From assembly GCA_964472305.1 (NCBI GenBank), contig CAYYJR010000002.1, forward strand, positions 186,001-250,000: DNA of 64,000 nt. Reading direction: 5' to 3'. The translations under genes were made by a program, and so were the position numbers. Source of the stretch: CAYYJR01 sp964472305 (GTDB taxonomy: Bacteria; Armatimonadota; Hebobacteria; CAIYQO01). Of the stretch, positions 42,981 to 51,723 are shown in pieces (within the stretch, counting starts at the first letter, position 1; each line of letters begins with the position of its first letter). Under the pieces are notes generated by a model. That model made no database searches and had not been told where the DNA came from. It saw only the letters and a program-made list of their open reading frames with translations.

Positions 42981-44261
42981 ATGACACAGCAACTCACGCT
43001 TTGTATCGTAGGCGCGGGCAGTTCCTACACGCCGGAATTGGTCGAAGGCCTGCTGAAGTCTCCGCACGAGCAGTTGCCGGTGGTGGAGCTGCGTCTGCAC
43101 GATATCGACCAGGAACGGCTGGAAATCATGGCGGGGCTCGCACAGCGGATGATCGCCGCGGCAGACCGTGCCATCACGGTGCGATATAGCCTCGAACTCG
43201 CACCGCTGCTCGAAGGGGTGGATTTCGTCATCACCCAGCTTCGCGTCGGCGGGATGGCCGCCCGCAAGCTTGATGAAACGATTCCGCTGCCATACGGCAT
43301 CATCGGACAGGAAACGACCGGTCCCGGTGGCATGTGCAAAGCGTTACGGACGATTCCCGTGATGCTGGAGATCGCCCACACAGTCGAGCGGATTGCCCCG
43401 CAGGCATTCATCCTCAATTATACGAATCCCAGCGGAATCATCACCGAGGCAGTGTCCCGACATACCAATGCGCGCATCATCGGCCTGTGTTCGGGCATCC
43501 CCGGGCTGCAGGAGCGTATACAGCACATCCTGCGCGACACCTTCGGACCGGTGCGGACCTACTGTGTCGGTCTCAATCACCTGGGATTCGTGCACCGGTT
43601 CCTGGCGGGCAACTGCGACGTGACCGCCGAAGCGCTGGAGCTGCTCATTGAGAAAGCCGCAAGCGCGGACGATAATGCCGGCCTGGTGGCACCCGAATTT
43701 ATCCGGTCTCTGCGTGCCGTACCACTCGGGTATCTGCGGTACTATCTGCACCGGCGCAAATCCGTTGAACACGCGCTCGCGCAGACAAAGACGCGCGCGG
43801 AGGAGATTATCGACATCGAACGCCAGATTTTCGCGGAAGCGCGCGACCCGCACACCGTCGGAAAACCAGGCGCCCTGGCTAATCGCGGCGGCGGTGGATA
43901 CGCAGAAGTGACGTTCCAATTCTTGCGGGCTATCGCCTTTAACCTGGGTGACGAACTCGTCTGCACGGCGCCCAATCGCGGGGCGGTCGAAGGCATTGAA
44001 CCGGAAGCCGGGGTCGAGCTGGTATGCACTGTTGACAGCACCGGCGCGCATCCCCTGCCCGTCGGCCCTATCCCGCTGGCGTTCCGCGGGTTGGTGCAGG
44101 CCGTGAAGGCGTATGAAACGTTAACGGTGCAGGCGGCGGTAACGCGCCAGCGCTTGCCAGCCATCCAGGCGCTCATCAATCACCCACTGGTCGGTGATCT
44201 GCCCGTCGCCGAAGCCCTGGTCGATGCAATGCTCCCGGCGCATGGGCTGCACTTCACCTGA
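42981..44261 (+). CDS. GH4 NAD-dependent glycosidase
   Basis: 426 residues from ATG 42981. It has a Rossmann start 'LCIVGAGSSYTPELVEGLL' that binds NAD. 'IPLPYGIIGQETTGPGGM' and 'ILNYTNPSG' are GH4 signatures. The metal-binding Cys is in 'GLCSGIPG' and the His in 'GLNHLGF'. GH4 enzymes hydrolyse glycosides by a redox-elimination mechanism with NAD+ and Mn2+; members act on 6-phospho-glucosides, alpha-galactosides or alpha-glucuronides. The third gene of the kinase/NagB-like operon, it probably cleaves an imported oligosaccharide in the cytoplasm. Exact specificity is not readable. Confidence 0.9.
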   Translation: MTQQLTLCIVGAGSSYTPELVEGLLKSPHEQLPVVELRLHDIDQERLEIMAGLAQRMIAAADRAITVRYSLELAPLLEGVDFVITQLRVGGMAARKLDETIPLPYGIIGQETTGPGGMCKALRTIPVMLEIAHTVERIAPQAFILNYTNPSGIITEAVSRHTNARIIGLCSGIPGLQERIQHILRDTFGPVRTYCVGLNHLGFVHRFLAGNCDVTAEALELLIEKAASADDNAGLVAPEFIRSLRAVPLGYLRYYLHRRKSVEHALAQTKTRAEEIIDIERQIFAEARDPHTVGKPGALANRGGGGYAEVTFQFLRAIAFNLGDELVCTAPNRGAVEGIEPEAGVELVCTVDSTGAHPLPVGPIPLAFRGLVQAVKAYETLTVQAAVTRQRLPAIQALINHPLVGDLPVAEALVDAMLPAHGLHFT

Positions 44262-44395
44262 CCTGTTGCAATGGATCGAAAACGAGGGTGGAACAATACG
44301 ATTCATCATGGCTGGCAGGTCGATCGGCATTGCCGGACGCGGAGGGGGACGCGCCTCCCGTCAACATGGACATCGCGGAAACGGAGTTGAGCACT

Positions 44396-45532
44396 ATGAG
44401 CGGAGATGAGCGCAGAAACGCCGGTGTGGGCTTGCCGCTTCCGGTGGATGTCCCCATGGGATTTTCCGTGTGTAAATACCAAAACGCCGATGCGTATGTG
44501 GCGCATCTCCAGCGGCTCAACATCAGTTCGCAAGGACTGCTGCAATTTCACACCGACCGCAAGTGCTGGACCGGCGATCATGACCTATACTGGCTCGTTG
44601 TGGGCGATCCCGTGAAATCCGCCGTCTTTGTCACCTCCGTGCTCCACGCCAAATATGAGTGGCAAGGCGCCCACGTCGTCATGCGTTTTGTGGAGAAGCT
44701 GCTCGACCCCCTGGATGCACAACGACACCTTCACGAAGCGTTCCTCGCCCGGTACTGCCTGGTAGCCATCCCAATCGTCAATGTGTGGGGCTATTTCGCG
44801 ACTGCCGACGGCGCTCACCATAATAATCATGCCTACCCCGTGCCGGGGATTGAGGAAGCCGACTGGCATGACATGGCCGAATATTCCCGCTTTTCCGGGG
44901 TCAACCTCAACCGCAATTTCGACTGGAACTGGGAGGCGTTTGTCGACATTCCCTTCAGCGTCCGGTCATATTGGAACGGGGAGGATTATGGGCACGCCAA
45001 TTATTTTATGATGCCTTTCCGCCGTGATGAACAGGGAGAGGTCGTGTATGATCCTGTCGCGAACGGGGCAACGCGGCTGCTGAAACCGGATCCCGATGTA
45101 TATGACGGTAAAGGGACCATGCCATTCTCCGAGCCGGAAACACAGCTTATCCGTGATCTGTTTGACCGTTACCGGGTGAACGGATTTATCGACATTCACA
45201 CGATGAATCCCTGGCAACAGAACAACACCGATTATGTGAGCGGGAACGCAAAGGATCGGCCCGGCATGTTGGCGCTGGTGGATGACGGGATTGCCCGCGT
45301 GAATGCCCGGCATGCGGACGCGGGGATGCGAATGCCGGCAACGCACCACATCGTCATCGAAGAATATGGGGACAATCCGCCGTACGCTGTCAATTGGGCG
45401 CAGAACCGCATGGGCGTTCCTTCCTACGATTGGGAGACCGGAACCGGATTACCTGAAGATATCTGGACTGATGCCTATTTGGAAATCCTGTACCGGACAC
45501 TGCACTGGATCGATCGTGAGAACACCCTGTGA
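44396..45532 (+). CDS. M14-family metallocarboxypeptidase-like protein
   Basis: About 378 residues from ATG 44396 (GGAG eight bases upstream; ATG 44366 and others further upstream are possible). The M14 fold is shown by 'SGVNLNRNF' (N-x-N-R-N-F strand), the third zinc ligand region 'GFIDIHTM', and a late Glu ('SYDWETGTG'). The first zinc motif reads 'LHAKYEW', with four rather than three residues from His to Glu, an unusual spacing. M14 enzymes remove C-terminal residues or act on peptidoglycan or glycopeptide amides. In this island it may process glycopeptide fragments. There is no signal peptide from this start. Confidence 0.65.
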   Translation: MSGDERRNAGVGLPLPVDVPMGFSVCKYQNADAYVAHLQRLNISSQGLLQFHTDRKCWTGDHDLYWLVVGDPVKSAVFVTSVLHAKYEWQGAHVVMRFVEKLLDPLDAQRHLHEAFLARYCLVAIPIVNVWGYFATADGAHHNNHAYPVPGIEEADWHDMAEYSRFSGVNLNRNFDWNWEAFVDIPFSVRSYWNGEDYGHANYFMMPFRRDEQGEVVYDPVANGATRLLKPDPDVYDGKGTMPFSEPETQLIRDLFDRYRVNGFIDIHTMNPWQQNNTDYVSGNAKDRPGMLALVDDGIARVNARHADAGMRMPATHHIVIEEYGDNPPYAVNWAQNRMGVPSYDWETGTGLPEDIWTDAYLEILYRTLHWIDRENTL

Positions 45533-45624
45533 ACTACCTGGATTGTTACGGGACGCGTCTCGCACCGGTAATGACGATGCCGCGCCATGCATCTGTTACC
45601 GAATCCCCCCTTCGACGACAGGCG

Positions 45625-48204
45625 CTATTCGTACGTATGCATCTCCACCAGTGTTTGTTCGGTGGGATCTTCTCCCCGCGGGGCTTTGAGTTGTTCGTGC
45701 GTACGCAGGTTCAGAATGAGCGCAACTTCGGCGCCGTCCGTGAGCGGTTCCGCATTCAAACCGATACGGTGCGGATGACTCCTGCGCACGGACGGCAACC
45801 TGTACAGATGCCCGCGCAGATGCACTTCGCCGATCACCTCGTGTTGCGCATCGTAGAGGCATACCAGCGGCGTATCATGGGTAGTGGACAGGTACTGCCC
45901 GGGATGGAGTGTCACCGGAATGTGAACGCACACCTCGTTGTCCAGCCGGATTATCGGATTGCGGATAGCACACGGCGCATCCGGCGCGAGGCGCAGGACG
46001 AACTGCAGGCTGTCCGATTCCTCGCGATCAGCGGGAGGATACCATACCATCCACGCGCCTTCTCCATGCCCCGTACAGAATACCAGGTCGTCCGACAGGC
46101 CGGCCTTCGCGTAAATGGCGGGATTATGCGTCCAACTCCAATCAATGCCGCGGTCGGCAACCGATGACGACGGCGTGACCGCCTCGACCGCCATCGATAA
46201 TGACGGGATGATCTGTACGTCTCTGTGCATCCAGCGACCTTTGTACGTCAGGGCCCAGTCGCCATCCGCGCCGCGGGCAAGGGTGAATAGCCGGTCGGTC
46301 TGCCGCAACGCCATTTGTTGTGCCTCGCTAAAGGCATTATTCATGCGCGCCTCGTCCCACAGCTTGATGGCGTGCATGATTGCCTCCCGTTGCGGATTGC
46401 CCGCAAACACCTCCGGAAAGATATGGAAGTCCACGCCGGAGTTCCATCCGGCCGCCAGCCCCATCAGCCACTCGATATCTTCCAGGGTGGCCGCGCTGGG
46501 ATAATACTGCCCCATCTTGTGGGGCATCACATTCCGGCGAAGCTGCACCTGGCGCATGATGCGGTAATCGAGCATCGTCCCTCTGAATCCCTTCTCCAGG
46601 TCAAATTCGCCCCAACTGATGAAGGATATGACGTGCCAATCGTAATTCCCGAGATTGCTCCCGGTGTAGAGCGGAATGCGGCCGGCACAGCGATCGTATA
46701 CGCATTGCGTGAACCGGTTGCGCGAGTAGATGCCATGGCCGGTCTCGAAGCAGCTTTCATGCCCGTCAAAGGTGATTTGCCCGAAACCGCCTTCCAGGGC
46801 TACCCTGGCTATGTTGCGGGCAACTTCGTCCTGCATGTCCAGCGTGCCGGGGAAAAAGTTGCGATAGACATTCAGGTACATGCGGATCACCCGGGCGCCG
46901 CGCGCGTGGGCAACCGCCCGCGTGTCGAACAAGCCGCGACGGCATCCCTCGAACACCAGGTGTTCATCCTGCTGCCGCACCGACCGGTAGTACAGAATCT
47001 CGTCATCGATACGGACAACCTGGTTCTCCTGGTAATGTTCCACCCACGTACCGAACGTGAAGGAAATGCGCAGCGCGTCCAGCAACCCTTCACGGTTCTC
47101 CACGGTGAACGTATTGCCGTCCGCATCCATTTCACCGGCCAATACGGTAGCCGGTCCCATGGTCTGCAGGCGGGAATCCGGCACTGGCGCGATGTAAGGT
47201 TCAGGAATCGAACAAGGCTTGAGAAACGTGGTCAGGGTGTACATGACCAGACGAACACCCGCGGCTTCCGCCTCGCGCACGGCCTGTTTGATGCCCTCCA
47301 TGCCGGATGGCCAGACGCGCGGATCAGGAGCGAAGTGGCCCCAGTTGCCGAACATATCATGGAAGCTGCACAGCGTGGCCGCACCCATCCGGCGCGCCAT
47401 CTCAATGCATGTGGCCGCGTTGCTTTCACGGTAGTGAATCCACAACGCAGGTTTGACCGAGAGCGGGGACCGCTTGGCCCACTGCCCATCGATCAGCGGA
47501 TGCGGCAATCCCTCTCCCAGTTCGATGGCTTCGATCGTATCCAGTTCATCGCCCGTGGCGCAGCCGAAAATAGCCACGGAGGAACCGACAACCGTAAGCC
47601 CCGGCTCTCCCTGTATCGCGATAAGGTTATCGCCGACACCGTCACGCGTGTGGTCGCGTGATTCGGCGTGCAAATACGATCCTTCCCCATCATCCAGATA
47701 ACGCGCCATGAAATGCTCGTACAAACCTCCCCCGGCGGCACCGTCGGTGTAGGGTTCGAGACTCAGCAACCCGATGGAGAATCCGTCACTGCGCAGGATA
47801 CCGATAATCTCGCCCGGCGCATCCTGCATGTCGGTCAGGTATGGACCCCAAGACAGCACCTCCACGGGGTTTGCGCCCGCAGCGTCGCGCGCCGCCAGGA
47901 TCGTCATCCTGGCATAGCTACCCGTAGAGACGATCGCCACCTCCAGTGTGATGCCGTCCTCGAAGTCCAGCGCCAGCCGCATCTGCCTATCGCTTGTATC
48001 CGCGTCGTCCAGGCGACGCACTCCGATTGGCCGGCGGTGACGCTCGTCGCCGAATACCCGAAGGGTCAGCAGCGCGCTATCCTGCTTTCGGTAGAGATGA
48101 TTCCGACCGCTCACCGTATCGGTGAGCGCTTCGAGGCGCCCGTTGCCATTCATCTCCATCCTCAACAAGCCGGCATGGATGCTCAATTGATTCACAGTAT
48201 ACAT
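45625..48204 (-). CDS. Large TIM-barrel-like putative glycosidase, family unknown
   Basis: 859 residues from ATG 48204 (GGGAG 12 bases upstream). The N-terminal ~240 residues look like a beta-sandwich typical of clan GH-D/GH31-like enzymes. The central part shows a barrel: 'MGAATLCSFHDMFGNWGHF', 'GIKQAVREAEAAGVRLVMYTL', then 'QITFDGHESCFETGHG', whose Asp and Glu are candidate catalytic residues. The C-terminus is beta-rich. I do not recognise the family. It lies 57 bp after the GH28-B stop on the same strand and is probably its operon partner. It has no signal peptide. Confidence 0.65.
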   Translation of the reverse strand: MYTVNQLSIHAGLLRMEMNGNGRLEALTDTVSGRNHLYRKQDSALLTLRVFGDERHRRPIGVRRLDDADTSDRQMRLALDFEDGITLEVAIVSTGSYARMTILAARDAAGANPVEVLSWGPYLTDMQDAPGEIIGILRSDGFSIGLLSLEPYTDGAAGGGLYEHFMARYLDDGEGSYLHAESRDHTRDGVGDNLIAIQGEPGLTVVGSSVAIFGCATGDELDTIEAIELGEGLPHPLIDGQWAKRSPLSVKPALWIHYRESNAATCIEMARRMGAATLCSFHDMFGNWGHFAPDPRVWPSGMEGIKQAVREAEAAGVRLVMYTLTTFLKPCSIPEPYIAPVPDSRLQTMGPATVLAGEMDADGNTFTVENREGLLDALRISFTFGTWVEHYQENQVVRIDDEILYYRSVRQQDEHLVFEGCRRGLFDTRAVAHARGARVIRMYLNVYRNFFPGTLDMQDEVARNIARVALEGGFGQITFDGHESCFETGHGIYSRNRFTQCVYDRCAGRIPLYTGSNLGNYDWHVISFISWGEFDLEKGFRGTMLDYRIMRQVQLRRNVMPHKMGQYYPSAATLEDIEWLMGLAAGWNSGVDFHIFPEVFAGNPQREAIMHAIKLWDEARMNNAFSEAQQMALRQTDRLFTLARGADGDWALTYKGRWMHRDVQIIPSLSMAVEAVTPSSSVADRGIDWSWTHNPAIYAKAGLSDDLVFCTGHGEGAWMVWYPPADREESDSLQFVLRLAPDAPCAIRNPIIRLDNEVCVHIPVTLHPGQYLSTTHDTPLVCLYDAQHEVIGEVHLRGHLYRLPSVRRSHPHRIGLNAEPLTDGAEVALILNLRTHEQLKAPRGEDPTEQTLVEMHTYE

Positions 48205-48260
48205 ATGTGATCCATTCTCCCTCTTCCCACGCTTATCTCTCCTTGCTACGAGTCATGCAG

Positions 48261-49994
48261 CTACTGCAGTTGCCACTTAAAGTTCTTCGCTTTGCGCAGG
48301 AGAGTGCCGTCTTCAAGGATGATTAACTGCTCGTCGGTCCCATCGGCGAGAATGATGTAGATCCGCTGTGTAGCACCCGAGTTGAGCACTAATTCCGGGT
48401 GTGCGCCACTCTCCAGCCGGTGAATCCCGTGAATAGCCCAAGCAATCTGATCCCTGGACCATTCCCGTGTGATCGTTTCCCACACGGCCGGCGGCACAGG
48501 AAGATACAAATTGCGGTCTCCCGGTTTACGCCACATGGCACTGCCGCTATACGCGTATGAGGTTGATGACCAGATTGGCACGGGTTCAACCGGCGCCTGC
48601 GCCTGTTTGGCGTGCGTGAGCCGATTCTCTCCCAGCACGATATCGCGATTCTTCTCTCCGACCAGCCCGACAAACACATCAGTACCCGGCGCCGCCGTGC
48701 AGCCGTGAACCCAGGCGTCGCTGACATCCGTAAACTGCATGACCGGAATCCCGACCCGCGGCCGCGGTGCGGTAAGGCGCTGCACATCAAGGTTGCGCAC
48801 CCCCTCGGCCTGCAAGGCTGGTCCCGGGCACGTGACCGTCACGTTATCAAGCGTAATATTTTCCGCGTTGCGGAGATCAAATCCTTTGTCCGCCTCGATA
48901 AGGATATTGCTGAAGCAGATATCCCGCACCGGCATATTCGGCATCCCGAACATCTCGCAGGCGATTCGCGCCTGTGTGGCGGTAATGTTGCTGAACTGAA
49001 TATTGCTGAAAACGGGTGTCGTGTCCCGATCTGGATTAGGATCTATTTTCGTCGGATCCCAGTAATTGGAAACTTCGAACACATACTCGACCTGTCGCAT
49101 GATAATGTTATCCACTCGGACATCATGCACGAAGCCACCCGTCCAGGGGAAAAAGCGGTTAATGCGGATCCCTGTGCGCGTGCCGTCGAACACGCAGTTG
49201 CTCACGGCAACGTTGCGCAGGCCGCCGATGACTTCCGCCCAGATGCCCACGCCGCTATGCGCATGTTCAACCACGCAATTGGTAATGATCACGTTCTCAC
49301 ATGGTACGCGTGGCTTACTATAGTCCACCGTGCTGGCGCCGACCAGGTAATCTTCAGGCACGCTTTTCAGGCAGATACCGTCATCACCGGTGTCGATGTA
49401 ACAATTCGAGATACGGACGTTATTGCAGGAATACAGATCGATGCCGTCAGTGTTGTAGTATGGCTTCCAGGGATTCTTGATGACGACGTCACTAATGATC
49501 ACATCACAGCAAAAAAGTGGGAGGATGTTGTAACTGGGAGAGTTCGTCAGCTTCACGCCGTCGATCAGCGTGCGCTCGCAGTCGCACAGGTAGATCAGAC
49601 TGGGACGGATGTGTTTGAGTGTTCCGTTGTCGCGCGCCTGCCACCACACATCGCCTTGCCCATCCAGGATGCCCATGCCGGTGATGGCGACATTCTCCAA
49701 TTTATAGCCCGTCAGCAGCGAAGCATGCAACCAGTGGTCGATATGGTAGCCGTGACTTTCATTATCCAGCAACGGGTAATCGTCCATGTTCCGGCTTCCG
49801 CGCAGCACCGCGCCCGGGCTCAGGTGGAGCTCGATGTTGCTTTTCAGGAAGATCGGACCACTAACGAAGATACCCGCTGGCACCACGACCTGCCCGCCGC
49901 CCGCGGCGGCGCAGGCATCCACCGTCGCCTGAATGGCCTTGGTGTTCAGCGTCGCGCCGTCGCCGACCGCCCCATAATCCACAATATTGAACAT
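48261..49994 (-). CDS. GH28 polygalacturonase-like protein B
   Basis: About 577 residues from ATG 49994, with GGGGGA six bases upstream (ATG 50000 also possible). It is closely related to GH28-A at 38860 across the whole length. Catalytic motifs are 'YNTDGIDLYS' (NTD), 'DTGDDGICLKS', 'HAHSGVGIWAE' and 'GTRTGIRINRF'; the last keeps the Arg of R-I-K but has Asn for Lys. The beta-helix core runs to about residue 430 and is followed by a ~140-residue C-terminal domain shared with GH28-A ('YAYSGSAMWR'). It heads an operon with the TIM-barrel gene. A signal-peptide-like frame lies immediately upstream but out of frame. Confidence 0.85.
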   Translation of the reverse strand: MFNIVDYGAVGDGATLNTKAIQATVDACAAAGGGQVVVPAGIFVSGPIFLKSNIELHLSPGAVLRGSRNMDDYPLLDNESHGYHIDHWLHASLLTGYKLENVAITGMGILDGQGDVWWQARDNGTLKHIRPSLIYLCDCERTLIDGVKLTNSPSYNILPLFCCDVIISDVVIKNPWKPYYNTDGIDLYSCNNVRISNCYIDTGDDGICLKSVPEDYLVGASTVDYSKPRVPCENVIITNCVVEHAHSGVGIWAEVIGGLRNVAVSNCVFDGTRTGIRINRFFPWTGGFVHDVRVDNIIMRQVEYVFEVSNYWDPTKIDPNPDRDTTPVFSNIQFSNITATQARIACEMFGMPNMPVRDICFSNILIEADKGFDLRNAENITLDNVTVTCPGPALQAEGVRNLDVQRLTAPRPRVGIPVMQFTDVSDAWVHGCTAAPGTDVFVGLVGEKNRDIVLGENRLTHAKQAQAPVEPVPIWSSTSYAYSGSAMWRKPGDRNLYLPVPPAVWETITREWSRDQIAWAIHGIHRLESGAHPELVLNSGATQRIYIILADGTDEQLIILEDGTLLRKAKNFKWQLQ

Positions 49995-50088
49995 CAGCAT
50001 CCCCCAGCGCCATGTTGTCACCGGCGACCGCAAATCCACACAACGCGGTGCAGTCCAGCAGGACTATCAAACATAGCATTCGCGCCAT
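49861..50088 (-). other. Out-of-frame signal-peptide leader overlapping GH28-B start
   Basis: ATG 50088, preceded by AGGAG at good spacing, opens MARMLCLIVLLDCTALCGFA, a textbook signal peptide. It runs into the GH28 gene in a different frame. Losing one G from the G5 run at 50005-50001 would fuse it in frame with the GH28 protein. A comparable leader precedes the GH28 relic at 33148. Confidence 0.55.
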
Positions 50089-50341
50089 GAAGCGCTCCTC
50101 TCGGATAGCAGTATCATTCAAGCGTCCGGCTAATCCGACACGCGCATGCCGCATGGTGAGAGCGAACAGACCAGCCCACTGCCGGCATCAGCGTGTTGTT
50201 GCGACACCACGGTTTGAACCGAAGAGATGCGAAAGGTCTTGCCGTCGACTTGGCAATCCCCCTGTGTATTTTTCGGCCTGACCTGTTGCACCGGAGCAGC
50301 ACACCAGGCTCCGGTATTCGCCTGTATCGCGAGTCATGCGG
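50089..50341. other. intergenic region
   Basis: No gene is supported. It separates the UROD-like gene from the GH28-B operon and contains one of three copies of TGACCTGTTGC (near 50280). Confidence 0.4.
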
Positions 50342-51421
50342 TTAGCCGCGATCCACCGACCACTTTTCCGCGTTGTCGAGTAAGCGCCTGGCATCATCTT
50401 CCGTTTCGCACCACGTCTGGATGAACAAGCCGCGCGCGGAGAGTTGCTCCAGGGCTGGTTGCACTTCCTCGGGTGGAATGGAGATGTGGAGATTCTTACC
50501 CGCCTCCTGTACCTGCCGCAGCACGTCGCGATAATGCAGCGGGCTGGGTTTGCCGGCACCCGGCAGGATCTGCAGTGCCTGCAGCCGATCCAAACGGCAC
50601 AACGCCGGCACGTGGACGAAGGCGCCAATGCCGTCCACGTGATAGACCACGTGGTCGAGATACTCAAGCTGCCGCCGCAGTGCGGGGATGAACAGGTCCG
50701 TGAAGAGTTCGGGACTGATCATATAGGAGAAATCGTTCTGTGCGGCGTAGAACTTGCCGGGTGACCAGAGGTCGAACCAGCAAGTCGACCCTTCATCAGC
50801 CTCACGAATGAGCCCGTAGAGTGTCTCATAATGCTCGCACCACATCTCCATCAGGTAGAGTTCGGCATCGTGCACCCACTCCGGGCGATCCATGCAGTCG
50901 TAGAGCAATGTCATGGAGCCGCGCAGGGCCGCGAGCGTATCGCCGCAGCCGCCGAAGGCGCCGACTGTGACCAGTGACTTGCCGCGCGCCCATGCCGCAC
51001 CTCGGCGAAGCGTTTCCAGCGCGAAGTGGTACTCCGGGTGGTCGATATCAAGGGTCAACGCACGATAATCCAGGCTGTGTGCCAACACCGGTTCGCCCAC
51101 CGTCCAGCCGGTCACCCAGTCCAAATCATGTTGATTGCCCAGGAAGACCGGGATGCTGGTATTGCCCGGATAGCCGGCGTTCCAGACTGGCAGCGCCTCC
51201 CCGCCGTGAAAGATGCGCGCCATATGATACTGCTGCCACTGATTGATGAATTCCAGATCATACCACTGCTGGCGCACGGTCTGCGGTTTGGATGGTTCCG
51301 GCCAGTCAGGCGGAGCAGCGAGCGGCGCTTGCACCGCCAGCGCGCAGCGCCCGAAATAGTCGTGATTCCACCACTGCACATACCGCGCTTTCGTCGCGTC
51401 CCAATCAGGTTTATACAGCAT
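50342..51421 (-). CDS. Uroporphyrinogen-decarboxylase-superfamily protein 1
   Basis: 359 residues from ATG 51421 (GGAGGT seven bases upstream). The (beta/alpha)8 fold of UROD/MtaA proteins is suggested by 'FGGCGDTLAALRGSMTLLYD', 'WFDLWSPGKFYAAQNDFSYMISPELFTDLFIPAL' and 'YHVDGIGAFVHVPAL' (an H-x-D-G site where methyltransferases bind zinc). It lacks the N-terminal Arg/Asp signature of true HemE, and no haem genes are nearby. It therefore probably acts in sugar or methyl-group metabolism. It is the first of three divergent superfamily members in this island. Confidence 0.7.
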   Translation of the reverse strand: MLYKPDWDATKARYVQWWNHDYFGRCALAVQAPLAAPPDWPEPSKPQTVRQQWYDLEFINQWQQYHMARIFHGGEALPVWNAGYPGNTSIPVFLGNQHDLDWVTGWTVGEPVLAHSLDYRALTLDIDHPEYHFALETLRRGAAWARGKSLVTVGAFGGCGDTLAALRGSMTLLYDCMDRPEWVHDAELYLMEMWCEHYETLYGLIREADEGSTCWFDLWSPGKFYAAQNDFSYMISPELFTDLFIPALRRQLEYLDHVVYHVDGIGAFVHVPALCRLDRLQALQILPGAGKPSPLHYRDVLRQVQEAGKNLHISIPPEEVQPALEQLSARGLFIQTWCETEDDARRLLDNAEKWSVDRG

Positions 51422-51597
51422 CAGCCTTACCTCCGAACGATGTCATAGTGTATATCAAAGGTGAGTAGGAAGGAAGCAATATCAGGGTTATATCGCCTGA
51501 TTATCTCGCACATATTGCCGCCATCTCGCTTCCCGTGCCCGAAACGACGCTGTCCTGCCTTGCGACGACCTTGCGGGCAATTCATCAGACGTAGTAT

Positions 51598-51625
51598 TTC
51601 ACCCCGCTGTGGTGCATGCTATACT
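51598..51625 (+). promoter_or_regulatory. promoter of nagA
   Basis: TATACT (51620-51625) has a weak TTTCAC -35 at 17 bp spacing. It lies about 98 bases before the nagA ATG. The remainder of 51422-51723 holds no gene. Confidence 0.45.
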
Positions 51626-51723
51626 GACATGCGAATTCGCACGCCGTTCCCTCCGGGGACAAGCTTTCGCACGACTTCGGGAATCGATCCCGGGAACTAT
51701 GCAACGCAGAAAGGAGCAATCCC

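Noticed and set aside
46315..47661. Long plus-strand frame opposite the TIM-barrel gene
   Set aside because: It is a shadow frame; the minus strand carries a coherent protein with an upstream ribosome site, and this one has no motif.
48612..50090. 492-codon plus-strand frame opposite GH28-B
   Set aside because: The minus-strand GH28 motifs are unmistakable. The plus-strand translation has no recognisable features.
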